Source: Archangium lipolyticum (GTDB lineage Bacteria > Myxococcota > Myxococcia > Myxococcales > Myxococcaceae). From it: 64,000 nt of DNA. Every line of letters starts with the position of its first letter. The stretch's first letter is position 1. Shown piece by piece: positions 34,301-39,916 of this stretch. The stretch spans positions 62,001 to 126,000 of the forward strand of contig NZ_JANKBZ010000015.1 in assembly GCF_024623785.1 (NCBI RefSeq), given 5' to 3'. Under the pieces are notes generated by a model. That model saw only the letters and a program-made list of their open reading frames with translations. It did no database searches and was not told the DNA's origin. The position numbers and the translations under genes are program-made.

Positions 34301-37300
34301 CGACACCTTCTTCCGCATCGCCTCCAACACGGCGACGGACGTCATCGTCGAGGGGGATCTGCGATCGGTCGCCCACGTGGGAGACCGGGCGCGCGCGGTG
34401 TACGTGTTCGACAACCTGGAGGTGCGCGGCGGGGCCCAGCTCAACACCACGGGCGACATCCTGGTGAAGGAGGGCGACCGCTCCAGCGGCGACACCTCCA
34501 CGTACGTCACCACGGGCGCGGTCAACGGCCACACGCTGGAGCTGCTGGGCGTCCAGCGCATGGTGGTGCGCAACGGGTTCGGCAGGATGAACGCGGTGAA
34601 GGGCGTGGCCGACGTGCGCTTCATGAGCGCGACCGGCACCCTCACCCAGTCGCTCGACGCCAGCGAGTCCGTCCACGTCGAGGGCAGCACCCTGACCTTC
34701 GGCGCGGACGCGAACCTCACCGCGGGCAAGACGCTCAAGCTGCTGGGCAGCACGGTGACGGTGAACACGGCGCGCGGCGGTAACAGCCTCGTCATCGACG
34801 GTGGCACCGTGACCGCCCGGCGCCTCTTCAGCGCGGACATCGCCATCCAGGGCAACGCGACCGTCAACCACAAGGACGGGGACGAGGCGGGCCTCTCCAT
34901 CGACGGTGCCAGCCGGCTCTTCGTGCAGGCCAACAGCAGGATCGACGTGAGCGGCAAGGGCTATGAGCAGACGCGTCCGGGCCTGATGGACGGCTGGGTC
35001 AACGGCGGGGGTGGCTCGTATGGCGGCCTCGCGGGTGGAGCGGATGCGACCAGGCTCAACACCTATGGCCACTACGCCACGCCCAACGAGCTGGGCAGCG
35101 GCGGTTACCTCACCACCACCACCAAGGTGCGCGGCGGCGGTCTGGTCCGCATCCGCATGGCCATGGGTGGCGTCGTCACCCTGGATGGCGAGCTGCGGTC
35201 CGACGGTGTCACCCACGAGTACGGCGGTGGCTCCGGCGGCGGCATCTACGTGGAGACGGCGGCCCTGGGCGGCACGGGCACCATCTCCGCCAACGGTGGC
35301 CGGGCGACCCACGCCAACTACGGCAGTGGTGGTGGCGGCCGTATCGCGCTCGTGGGCTTCGCGCCCAACGGTCTGACGGGCAGCTTCGCCGAGACCGGCC
35401 TCTACTCGAAGGTGACGGCCCACGGAGGCACCCACGCCACGAAACCGGGCGGCGCGGGCACCGTCTTCCTCAAGTCCAACACGCAGACCTGGGGTGACCT
35501 CATCGTCAACAACCGTGGCACCGTCGCCTCCACGCCGCTGCCCACGCTGCCGGAGACGAGCATCGAGGTGGTGGGCGCCGACCGGCTGGAGAACTCGCGG
35601 CTCACGATGGTGCCGGGCCTCTACTCCGGCTACCTGGTGAACCCCGACACCGCGCAGAACGGCACGGCGACCCTCACGGACGACACGTTCCTCCCGCTGA
35701 AGACGAACTCCGAGACGCAATTCCTGGTGGACGGCGATCCGCGTCCGCTCACGGCGCCGGGCCGTACCCTCCGGGCGGTGTTCGTGTTCGACAACCTGGA
35801 GGTGCGGGGCGGGGCCCAGCTCGAGACGGCGGGCGACATCCTCGTGCACGGCGGCGACCGCGCCAGCGGAGACTCGCTCACGCTGCGACTGGGTGGCGCC
35901 GTCAACGCGCGCTACCTGGAGCTGGCCAACGTGGACCGCGTCGTCTACGAGGGCACCATTGGCAACGTGAAGCCGGGCGGCCACATGACGGTGCCGCAGA
36001 TGCTGCACGTGGTGGGCGCCACCGGCGCGCTGGGTGACGTGGCGGGCCAGGAAATCCGCATCGCCAACAGCAACGTGTCGGCGTCGAGCCTCGCCGCCTC
36101 CGACCTCATCTCGCTGGCGGGCACCACGCTGTCCGCTCCGATCATCAGCAGTGGCGGCACCATCGCCATGAGTGGCACGGGGACGGTGAGCGCCCGGAAG
36201 ATCAGTGCGCCCACCACGCTGCGCATCGGCCAGGGCGTGACGGTGAAGCAGTTCGCGGACAGGGACCCCGAGGGCCTCGGCTTCGAGGGGATGGCGCAGC
36301 TCTACCTGGACACGGGTGCGAAGATCGACGTGTCGGGCCAGGGCTACGAATGGCAGACGCCCACCGCCGGGACGCAGGCCTCGGCCATGGGCGGCTCGTA
36401 CGGAGGCCGGGGTGGCGGCAGCACCTACGGGGTGAGCGGCCACTACGCCCATCCGACCTCGCCGGGCTTCGGCGCCGGTACGGGCGGAGCACGCGGTGGT
36501 GGCCGGGTGCGCATCCACCTGCCCGCTGGCAGCGTGCTCACGCTGGATGGCAAGCTCCTCGCCGATGGCGCGGATGCCGCCAGCGGTGCCAATGGCGGCG
36601 GCAGCGGTGGCGCCATCGCCATCCGGACGACGCGGCTGACGGGTGTCGGTGACATCTCCGCCACGGGTGGAGACAGCGGCAACGCCAACAGCGGCGGTGG
36701 CGGTGGCGGCCGTATCGCCATCACCGGGCTCGGCCCGAGCGGACGGGAGAGCCACTTCGCCGGGAGCAACCTGTTCGCTCACGTCCTCGCCAGTGGCGGT
36801 GCGGGCAGCGGTACCACGCCGCAGCACGGCGCAGCCGGCACGGTGTACCTCGAGACCACGGCGCAGACGGAGGGAGAGGGAGACCTCATCGTGGACAACC
36901 AGGGCCGCACCGCCACCACGGAGATGGTGGACTTCCCCACCCGGGGGATGATCGACGCGGTGACGGACGACAGCATCATCAACCTCGTGCTGGACATGAC
37001 GCCCGACGCCTACGTGGGGCTGCTCCTGAAGCCAGACACGACGGATGCGCTGGACGGCAACCTGCGCGATGACGTGATGCTGCCCATCCTGTCGAACACG
37101 AAGACGGAGTTCGTGCTCGACGTGGCGAAGCTGGCGGGCCGTCCGCTCACCGACGTCGCGGTGAAGAACGGCTCGTACCTGCCCGCCTACGTCTTCGACA
37201 ACCTGGAGATCCGCGGTGGGGCCACGCTCTCCACCACGGGCGACATCGTAGTCAACGAGGGCGACCTGACGAGCGGTGACACCACCACCTTCACGCTGGT

Positions 37301-37394
37301 GAATGGCACCGGCTTGAGGGTCAACGCCATCGACCTGGACCTCGCTCACAAGAGCGGAACGGGCACCCTCACCGGCAACGTGTACACCCGCTGA
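22317..37394 (+). CDS. Giant repeat lipoprotein: TSP3, IPT/TIG and eight glycine-rich repeats
   Basis: About 5,025 residues. From the ATG at 22317 the N terminus is a lipoprotein signal with lipobox LAFGC (Cys30). A TTG 57 bases upstream is also in frame but gives a poorer signal. Residues about 40-1247 are about 50 thrombospondin type 3 repeats (DTDGDGLLDG type, often with DKNKNG), which bind calcium in known proteins. Residues about 1252-1334 form one IPT/TIG Ig-like domain (GVFPSFGTQSGG...LTGTGF). From about 1384 to the end there are eight diverged repeats. The frame is uninterrupted. This looks like a very large surface or matrix protein held by a lipid anchor, with a role in adhesion or motility possible but unproven. 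The stop overlaps the next gene's ATG. Confidence 0.93.
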   Translation: MRPESSESRFLVPSRLWVALLCTVGLAFGCGDPELPVNGDTDADGLSTKLEARYGTDPRKADTDEDGVTDGAEVERGLDPLSPDTDHDGVKDGDELHAGLNPKSPDTDSDGLPDGRELELGTNPLAADSDGDTLVDGAELAAGTHPAKADTDGDGLPDNQEKTLGTDPLRPDTDDDGVSDGEERAAGTDPLKKDTDGDGLDDGTERRLGTNPKEKDTDGDTLADADEVRDGTDPLRADTDGDGMSDPDEKRIGTDPKRADADEDPDNDGLTNAGELAAGTLVRNPDTDGDGLLDGVDPHPLVSDRTDTDQDGDGLPDVIDPNPKRADTDGDGLLDGQEDKNKNGIVDRGETDPRDPDFDNDGLSDGEEVATGRDGFITDPLSRDTDGDGLLDGVDPNPVDRTIPPGGNTGDGDGDGLPDTKDPDPANPDTDGDGLLDGQEDTDRDGVLDAGETDPRKPDTDGDGLSDFEERIPGRDGFVTDPRKKDTDGDGLLDSVDPNPLVPATGGTPGDRDGDGIPNTEDPSPDNPDMDGDGLLDGQEDTNKNGRVDAGETDPKKADTDGDGLNDGLEVLVAGTHPVNADTDGDLLSDGQEDKNKNGRVDPGETDPKKADTDGDGLKDGDEIARGTDPLKKDTDGDGLEDGREVELGTDPKNPDTDGDGIPDGVEVGSGTDPKVNDADADPDHDGLTNKQEAEIGTRADMPDTDGDGLLDGVDPFPLDKFRPGPSTGDTDGDGLPDDKDPDPRLPDTDGDGLLDGQEDRNKNGLLDPGETSPRLRDTDGDGLSDGQEDKNRNGQVDATETDPRNPDTDGDNVRDGLDPAPLDPTVPPYVPPDQDSDGLPDDVDAHPTVADFDRDGLMDGLEDRNKNGQVDPGETDPAVADTDHDGLFDGLEDANANGVVDPIETDPLKADTDGDKLLDGVDPYPLDPTRPDVGSAPDTDHDGLPDAKDPNPTKADTDSDGLLDGQEDRNKNGTVDPGETDPRDPDTDNDGLVDGYEDFDRDGVVDANETNPLVADTDGDGLLDGVDPFPLEQNPPPPGDSDGDGLPNAVDPNPVKPDTDTDGLLDGLEDRNKNGVLDTGETDPSDPDTDDDGLLDGREDKNFNGVVDPDETNPRVWDTDGDGISDGEDAAPLDPTASADTDDDGVTDDLDTDDDNDGLSDTEELEPGTDGFVTDPRKWDTDGDGIGDRTDLQPLEADADNDGLTDGEEDKNGNGIVDAGETNPTNADSDNDGIDDGTEQKNGTDPLVRTLTLTGVFPSFGTQSGGTLVELTGTGFTTGMAVKFGGNAASAISVISNKKLTARTPSSTAVGAVDVTIIDNESGTATATDAFTYTLYSEIRESRTIGATNTDYEKACLTVDGPVTVTINGRHEFQCLILKRGAVVTHDAATRMDLKVTSIVDIDADSRIDVTGRGALGPIAGSGPQVGGAGASHGGAGGDNPNGVVQDEPASTANDVHGQYARPTDFGSGTSVVRGGGSVTLDLGTTGQMVVNGAIVADGSNGPGTGSGGAGAGGSLYLITRRLEGTGHIRAHGGGATGTGTGGGSGGRIALVGLDDDGLRGGFADSGLYDTVTTRGGTGTFPGGAGTVFLRTRSQQHGDLVIDNGGTVARTPLLTAPKGLVGAVSATGLQNFSLVMPTDRYVGTFLRPNVNANLTETLADDVYFEVKGNDGMTFTLSGDPRNVASNGDPYRGIFVFDNLDVRGGAQVSTSGDVLVLSGDRASGDDTTFVLHGSLNATYVELEGLDRLIVKDNFGVVDVGTTFAPVRNVNIANATGRFESLRATETLSVINSTLTTSRLSAGGNLVITHSTLDQVQSLAGQEVSLTDNSSVTHRTGSAAGLTFQARAKLTIDATSKVDVSGKGHDGFRGSSTTGRATHAASYGGTGAKSGTGTTNDVYGYYGDPKEPGSGGGSGARRGGGLVRILSGSAGAVVLDGALIANGQGGCSGGGSGGAVYVEAGSLSGTGSISANGGAGDACAGGGGGRIALVGFDASRVSGSFADPALYTKVTASGGISSTANLNGSAGTVFLKSATQTWGDLVVDNRGVVATTTLPGIPDSTAEIVRADRLEDASLRLPQDFYVGYLLNPNVAQNATQTLTDDTFLRITGNTATQLFVTPDPRTVARAGNKMRAAYVFDNLEVRGGAQLATTGDILVKEGDRSSGDTTTWLTSGAVNAHYLELVGLQKMVVTGTFGTVQPGSAMSQPVVVEVAGANGAMPELRAASKVQIVNSTLTLTGTGDTLSANDILRVADGSTVTVNGLKTEGTLSVEGSVVSSQHVVARQVSLTRNATLTHPAMEPARPLPQLALEVRDLVSIESGSAIDVSRKGYSGTRTGLTASGNSVGGSYGGLGGDVNTATTANATPNDTYGNHASPNELGSGGQSGNSRGGGLVRLRMGATGVLSLDGAIRANGENHNYGAGSGGGIYVEARVLKGTGSITANGGNALDLDYSSGGGGRIALVGYDAAQAAGSFSDANLYTKVTAFGGRSRAGSAGNGGAGTVFLKSAAQAHGDLIVNNGGVTGATTPLPTIPTGTIEVLTSNRLENSRQNMVSDLYVGYLLNPNVEQNTTPTLSDDTFLPVTRNTATQLFVASDPQTLAATGNTMRAVFVFDNLEVRDGGRLLTPEGDILVYEGDRSSGDATSYVTSGEVVAHTLELLNVDHVSVSGSLGSVNALASVSNVGTLDLIDARGNLDTLKARDVIRISGSELTFSGPATSLQASKLIQIANSTVTLQDVATDRLSLENSTVSARRLTANDVSLTRNTKLTHEPGKMPGLAIESARTLLIESGSSIDVSGKGHEKSIPAFASIWTNYAGGSYGGMGGDNSNALYEPTPTYGYYGSPNELGSGGYTNGSSVMSRGGGLVRIRMAQGGTITLDGDLKSNGASYDYGSGSGGGVYVETAALGGTGSISANGGTSNDNDYGSGGGGRIAIVGFDEGKLTGSFAEGPLYTKVTAHGGGKGQPGGAGTVFLKSTAQQHGDLIVDNNNNLATLAAGKPVPATHLPGIQAQNEVVRSDRVVDTRLTLVPNLYVGYLLSPSTTQNATATLSDDTFFRITANTGTELVLNGDPRTLAKVGDTMRSVYVFDNLEVRGGARITTPGDILVKKGDRATGDDTTYDTSGSVDAHYLELQGVNLMYVKGHFGKVGSPKAMSPVANVHILGAKGYLETLDVGDSLVIVNSDVTFGNTADALRVGNTLRTVKSTVTVGTATTPGKMFFEGGTVTARKLAASELSLTSNAVVTHTRGDAAGLTLDGASRLTIEAGSGIDVSGKGYDKTLPALESQWSNFQGGSYGGLGGNLDASTPAKPNPTYGHYASPNELGSGGYLAGNNRSPGGGLVRIRMAQGGTITLDGTIKSNGTSYDYGSGSGGGIYVETAALGGTGAISANGGRSDNAYGCGGGGRIALVGFTPGGLTGDFAEGPLYANVTAWGGANGSATSNMSGGAGTLFLKSSTQTWGDLVVDNNGTKTLSSTPLPTVTESDVEVMGPNSLENTQLAMLPNFHTGYLLNPNTTQNGTKTLTDDHFLRITGNTATRLSLSEDPRPYAKVGAPMRAVFVFDNLEVRGNGRLSTEGDVLVYNGDRSSNDTATFVMGGEVVAHYLDLAGVDRMSVAGGIASAESLGSISEVGVLDLVGASGTIAQLKARESIRITGSTLKLGTDGSSEAALTAPQSIRITHSTVTLTSAATNGPLTIEGSTVSARKLSAPDIIVRHIELADGTFRGGILTHEEENAVGLSIEGARTLTIDARSSIDVSGKGYTKTLPALESDWTSGAGGSYGGLGGGFTSPANPTYGHYASPNELGSGGYLAGNTRSRGGGLVRIRMAPGGAITLNGAIKSDGTTYDYGGGSGGGIYVETETLGGTGSISARGGLATHANYGSGGGGRIALVGFASNGLTGSFAETGLYANVLAYGGTHATKPGGAGTVFLKSSTQTNGDLLVDNNGTVAPTPLPGVPDMSVEFVQADRFIDSRLHLVTDLYKGYLVNPDVAQNATPTLSDDTFFRIASNTATDVIVEGDLRSVAHVGDRARAVYVFDNLEVRGGAQLNTTGDILVKEGDRSSGDTSTYVTTGAVNGHTLELLGVQRMVVRNGFGRMNAVKGVADVRFMSATGTLTQSLDASESVHVEGSTLTFGADANLTAGKTLKLLGSTVTVNTARGGNSLVIDGGTVTARRLFSADIAIQGNATVNHKDGDEAGLSIDGASRLFVQANSRIDVSGKGYEQTRPGLMDGWVNGGGGSYGGLAGGADATRLNTYGHYATPNELGSGGYLTTTTKVRGGGLVRIRMAMGGVVTLDGELRSDGVTHEYGGGSGGGIYVETAALGGTGTISANGGRATHANYGSGGGGRIALVGFAPNGLTGSFAETGLYSKVTAHGGTHATKPGGAGTVFLKSNTQTWGDLIVNNRGTVASTPLPTLPETSIEVVGADRLENSRLTMVPGLYSGYLVNPDTAQNGTATLTDDTFLPLKTNSETQFLVDGDPRPLTAPGRTLRAVFVFDNLEVRGGAQLETAGDILVHGGDRASGDSLTLRLGGAVNARYLELANVDRVVYEGTIGNVKPGGHMTVPQMLHVVGATGALGDVAGQEIRIANSNVSASSLAASDLISLAGTTLSAPIISSGGTIAMSGTGTVSARKISAPTTLRIGQGVTVKQFADRDPEGLGFEGMAQLYLDTGAKIDVSGQGYEWQTPTAGTQASAMGGSYGGRGGGSTYGVSGHYAHPTSPGFGAGTGGARGGGRVRIHLPAGSVLTLDGKLLADGADAASGANGGGSGGAIAIRTTRLTGVGDISATGGDSGNANSGGGGGGRIAITGLGPSGRESHFAGSNLFAHVLASGGAGSGTTPQHGAAGTVYLETTAQTEGEGDLIVDNQGRTATTEMVDFPTRGMIDAVTDDSIINLVLDMTPDAYVGLLLKPDTTDALDGNLRDDVMLPILSNTKTEFVLDVAKLAGRPLTDVAVKNGSYLPAYVFDNLEIRGGATLSTTGDIVVNEGDLTSGDTTTFTLVNGTGLRVNAIDLDLAHKSGTGTLTGNVYTR
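22434..26057 (+). repeat. Thrombospondin type 3 repeat array (about 50 units)
   Basis: Inside the giant lipoprotein gene, units of 18-30 codons each begin with an Asp-rich loop such as DTDGDGL and end in GTDP, DPNP or GETDP. I counted about 50 loops by eye. Several carry a second loop, KNKNG or DRDG. At DNA level the units share GACACGGACGG(C/T)GA but vary at third positions. Confidence 0.9.
26466..37391 (+). repeat. Eight long glycine-rich repeats in the giant lipoprotein
   Basis: Units begin at about 26466, 27807, 29190, 30609, 32031, 33483, 34863 and 36243. Each runs in the same order: a (L/V)TH start, SxIDVSGKGY, GGSYGGxGG, PNELGSGG, RGGGLVRIRM, GSGSGGGIYVE, GTGSISANGG, GGGGRIALVGF, GGAGTVFLKS, YVFDNLEVRGGAQ and GDILVKEGDRSSGD, then Ser/Thr/Val-rich strands. 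The IDVSGKG anchor recurs every 1,344-1,452 bases. The eighth unit stops early, after the GDLTSGDTTTF element. The alternation of Gly-rich turns and short strands suggests a beta-helix or stacked beta fold, which is an inference. Confidence 0.9.
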
Positions 37395-38773
37395 TGAGGA
37401 CGCTCGTGTTCCAACGACGGAGGGTGCTCGCCGCCCTCCTCGCCTCCCTGCAGGCCGGATGCAGTGTCATGTCCGGCGGCTTCCAGGAGTGCGAGGAGGA
37501 CCGTGACTGCAAGTCGCTCGGCGACAACATGGTGTGCTTCCAGCCGGAGATGTTCTGCGTGACGGATCCGGATCCCTTCCAGCCCGACTGCCGGCTGCTG
37601 CTGGGGGATGCGAAGGATCCGCGCGCCCCGCGCCTGGGAGCACTGCTGCCCCTGAGCGACGCGGAGGGCCATCCCCTCGCGTCGGGCGAGACGCTGCGGC
37701 AGACATTGCAGCTCGCGCTCGAGGAGGTGAACGGCCAGGGAGGGCTCGGGCCCGCGGGGTTCAACCTGCGGGTCTGTGACACGCACGGAGACGCGGCCCG
37801 GGCCGCCGCCGAGGCCGGGTACCTGGCCTCCCGTGGCGTGGTGGCCCTCTTCACGGTGGGCGTCGAGGAGACGCTGGCCGTCGCGGAGAAGGCGATTCCC
37901 GCCTCCATGATGGTGTTCGGTCTGGACGCCTCGTCGTCCGAGGTCGCGGCGCTGCCGGACAGCGGGCTCGTGTGGAGCACCGCGCCGAGCGAGGCACGGG
38001 TGGGAGAGAGGGTCGCCCGCCTCGTGGCGGACGAAGCGGGGCTCCAGAAGGTGGCGCTGCTGGGAGCCGGGGGTCCCGAAGCGGAGAGGCTGGCGGAGGG
38101 GTTCCGCGCGGGCTTCACCGCGAATGCCTCCGGACGGGAGCTGAAGTCGTTCGGGTTCTCGCGAGGACCCGGACTCGACGAGGTGCTGGACCAGGCCGAT
38201 GCCTTCGCACCGGATGCGGTGGTGGTGGTGGTGGCCTCCGCCGACGAGGCGGTCCAGGTGGTGCGGTCGCTCGGTACACACGAGGCGTTGGCCCGTTCCC
38301 GGCTGTTCTTCCTGGGAGTCGGCCGCGAAGCGCGACTCCTGGAGGCCGTGCGGGGCGAGCCCCGGCTGAAGGGAGTCTCCGGTGCCTTCGTGCGCCCGCC
38401 AGCGCCCGAGGCCGTCGAGGGCTTCCGCTGGCGCTACCGGCTGCGCTTCCAGGGGGAGCCGGACGCGGCGGCGGCCTCCGCGCGAGCCCATGACGCGCTC
38501 TACTGCACGGCGCTCGCCGCCGTCGCCAGTGCGGGCCCCTCGGGAGAGCCGCCCCTCACGGGTCCCCAGCTCGCCCAGGGCATGTCCCGGCTACTCTCCG
38601 GGGTTCCGGCGACGCTCGGACCGTTGGATTTCTCCACCACGCGAGGCGACCTCCAGCGAGGCCTGTCCGTGAAGGTGGAGGGCGTCTCGGGAGGGCTCGC
38701 GTTCGACCCCCTCACCGGGGAGGAGGACGTGCACGTGGAGGAGTGGCACATCGTGGACGGTTTGAAGGAGTGA
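37394..38773 (+). CDS. Lipoprotein with type I periplasmic-binding fold
   Basis: A 459-residue lipoprotein with signal RRRVLAALLASLQAGC (Cys23). A Cys-rich segment follows (ECEEDRDCKSLGDNMVCF...FC...DC, about 33-66). Then comes a domain like the Leu/Ile/Val-binding or receptor-ligand (Peripla_BP_6) fold: LGALLPLSDAEG, TLQLALEEVNGQGGLG, LRVCDTHGDAARA, KVALLGAGGPEAERLAEGF, DAVVVVVASADEAVQVVRSL. No ABC-transporter permease or ATPase is nearby, so it is more likely a ligand sensor or structural partner than a transport component. Its ATG shares one base with the giant gene's stop (TGATG), indicating coupled translation and probably a shared task at the cell surface. Confidence 0.85.
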   Translation: MRTLVFQRRRVLAALLASLQAGCSVMSGGFQECEEDRDCKSLGDNMVCFQPEMFCVTDPDPFQPDCRLLLGDAKDPRAPRLGALLPLSDAEGHPLASGETLRQTLQLALEEVNGQGGLGPAGFNLRVCDTHGDAARAAAEAGYLASRGVVALFTVGVEETLAVAEKAIPASMMVFGLDASSSEVAALPDSGLVWSTAPSEARVGERVARLVADEAGLQKVALLGAGGPEAERLAEGFRAGFTANASGRELKSFGFSRGPGLDEVLDQADAFAPDAVVVVVASADEAVQVVRSLGTHEALARSRLFFLGVGREARLLEAVRGEPRLKGVSGAFVRPPAPEAVEGFRWRYRLRFQGEPDAAAASARAHDALYCTALAAVASAGPSGEPPLTGPQLAQGMSRLLSGVPATLGPLDFSTTRGDLQRGLSVKVEGVSGGLAFDPLTGEEDVHVEEWHIVDGLKE

Positions 38774-38803
38774 GACCCTCGCGCGTGCTACCGTCGGCGG
38801 GCG

Positions 38804-39427
38804 ATGGCGCCCTCATCGAAGTTCTGCCCTGGATGTGAGACGGCGATGGAGCCCTTCCTGGCGAAGGGCGTGGAGATCGACTGCTGCCCGAAGTGCGGAG
38901 GGATGTGGTTCGACTTCGGCGAGCTCACCCGCGTGGCGGGACGCAAGGCGGAGCTGGAGCTGATGGGGGGGCACACCTCCCGCCGTTGCGCGTTCTGCCG
39001 CATCTCGATGGAGCCCGCGCTGCTACCCGGAGCGATTCCCGTGGAGGTGTGCACCGCGTGCCGTGGCATCTACCTCGACGAGGAGGAGCTCGAGGAGTTC
39101 GCCAGGGGTCACGTCTCGATGACACCTCGGGACGGGCATCCGTGGAAGAAAGCGGGGCCCGAGCAGCGGAAGGAGACCTCCACCGCGGCACGGCCGCAAG
39201 GCTTCGAGTGTGTGAGGTGTGGCCTGCGCTTTCCGTACAGCGAAGGCAATGCGCTGCGCGGCGGGCTCGCCTGCCGGGACTGCACGCCCAAGCCCCACAC
39301 GACGGAGGCCGAGAGGCGCTCCGCCAACCGGGACTCCGATTCGGGTCATGCGGGCGGCTCCGACGGCTACTTCGACTTCGATTTCGGCTCCGACTCCGAC
39401 TCGGGCTCCGACTTCAATTTCGACTGA
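38804..39427 (+). CDS. Triple zinc-ribbon protein (zf-TFIIB type)
   Basis: A 207-residue cytoplasmic-type protein with three CxxC...CxxC zinc ribbons: C8/C11 with C28/C31, C62/C65 with C83/C86, and C136/C139 with C157/C160. The first two match the zf-TFIIB family (FCPGC..M, then CCPKCGGMWFDFGEL; and RCAFC..M, then VCTACRGIYLDEEELEEF). The third is more divergent. The last 35 residues are a low-complexity tail of Asp, Ser, Phe and Gly (SDSDSGSDFNFD). The function of this bacterial family is unknown, though such ribbons usually mediate protein or nucleic-acid contacts. The gene lies 30 bases after the lipoprotein gene and could extend that operon. Confidence 0.8.
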   Translation: MAPSSKFCPGCETAMEPFLAKGVEIDCCPKCGGMWFDFGELTRVAGRKAELELMGGHTSRRCAFCRISMEPALLPGAIPVEVCTACRGIYLDEEELEEFARGHVSMTPRDGHPWKKAGPEQRKETSTAARPQGFECVRCGLRFPYSEGNALRGGLACRDCTPKPHTTEAERRSANRDSDSGHAGGSDGYFDFDFGSDSDSGSDFNFD

Positions 39428-39436
39428 ATGGTGGGC

Positions 39437-39916
39437 TCAGGACTCCGGCATCCGTGGCGAAAGCTCATCCGCGTCAAGCGATGACAGGAACGAGGCAAAG
39501 TCATCGGCCAGGAAGTAGAGGCTGCGCTCACCTGCACGAGCATGTCCATCCCAGTAGAAGATCGCTCCTGCGCGCTCCCCCACGGCTGACAAGCAGATCT
39601 TGTCGACGCCCTCTGTTGTTGCAATGGGAACCAGACCCGCGGGGATGCGGTCCCCGAAGACATCCAGGTTCCAATCCAGATTGCAGGATTCAACAGGGTC
39701 ATTCAATCCAAAGAACACGTGGATTCGACCACGTGAACCGCCCTCGAAACCACTGATCGTCAGCAGATCCCGCTCAGGGCGCCCGCCATTGGTGGCCAAC
39801 AAGAACTCCCTGTAGGAGGCAGGAAGGGCAAGGCCATGCTGCTCCTCGAAGGATCTGACGTCTTCCTCGACGAGAGGAGGCCCCCCCTCGCGTGTTCTTG
39901 GCAAGGCACCCATCAT
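39437..39916 (-). CDS. SMI1/KNR4 (SUKH-1) immunity protein
   Basis: A 159-residue protein of the SMI1/KNR4 (SUKH-1) family: FEEQHGLALPASYREFLLATNGG at the N terminus, ISGFEGG and HVFFGLND in the core, and a C-terminal SLYFLADDFASFLSSL. SUKH proteins often neutralise nuclease toxins by direct binding. The ATG at 39916 overlaps the TGA of the toxin gene (ATGA), and GGAGGT lies just in front, so toxin and immunity should be made together. A second ATG at 39913 is equally possible. The DNA is clearly poorer in G and C than the surroundings (27 of 60 bases in 39661-39720), a sign of recent acquisition. Confidence 0.88.
   Translation of the reverse strand: MMGALPRTREGGPPLVEEDVRSFEEQHGLALPASYREFLLATNGGRPERDLLTISGFEGGSRGRIHVFFGLNDPVESCNLDWNLDVFGDRIPAGLVPIATTEGVDKICLSAVGERAGAIFYWDGHARAGERSLYFLADDFASFLSSLDADELSPRMPES

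Noticed and set aside
22245-37349. A continuous 15-kb open frame on the strand opposite the giant lipoprotein gene
   Set aside because: The translation is His/Arg/Val/Gly-rich and mirrors the sense repeats. Heavy GC at third positions in the Asp/Gly/Thr-rich sense frame removes stops from the antisense frame. No signal, domain or ribosome site supports it.
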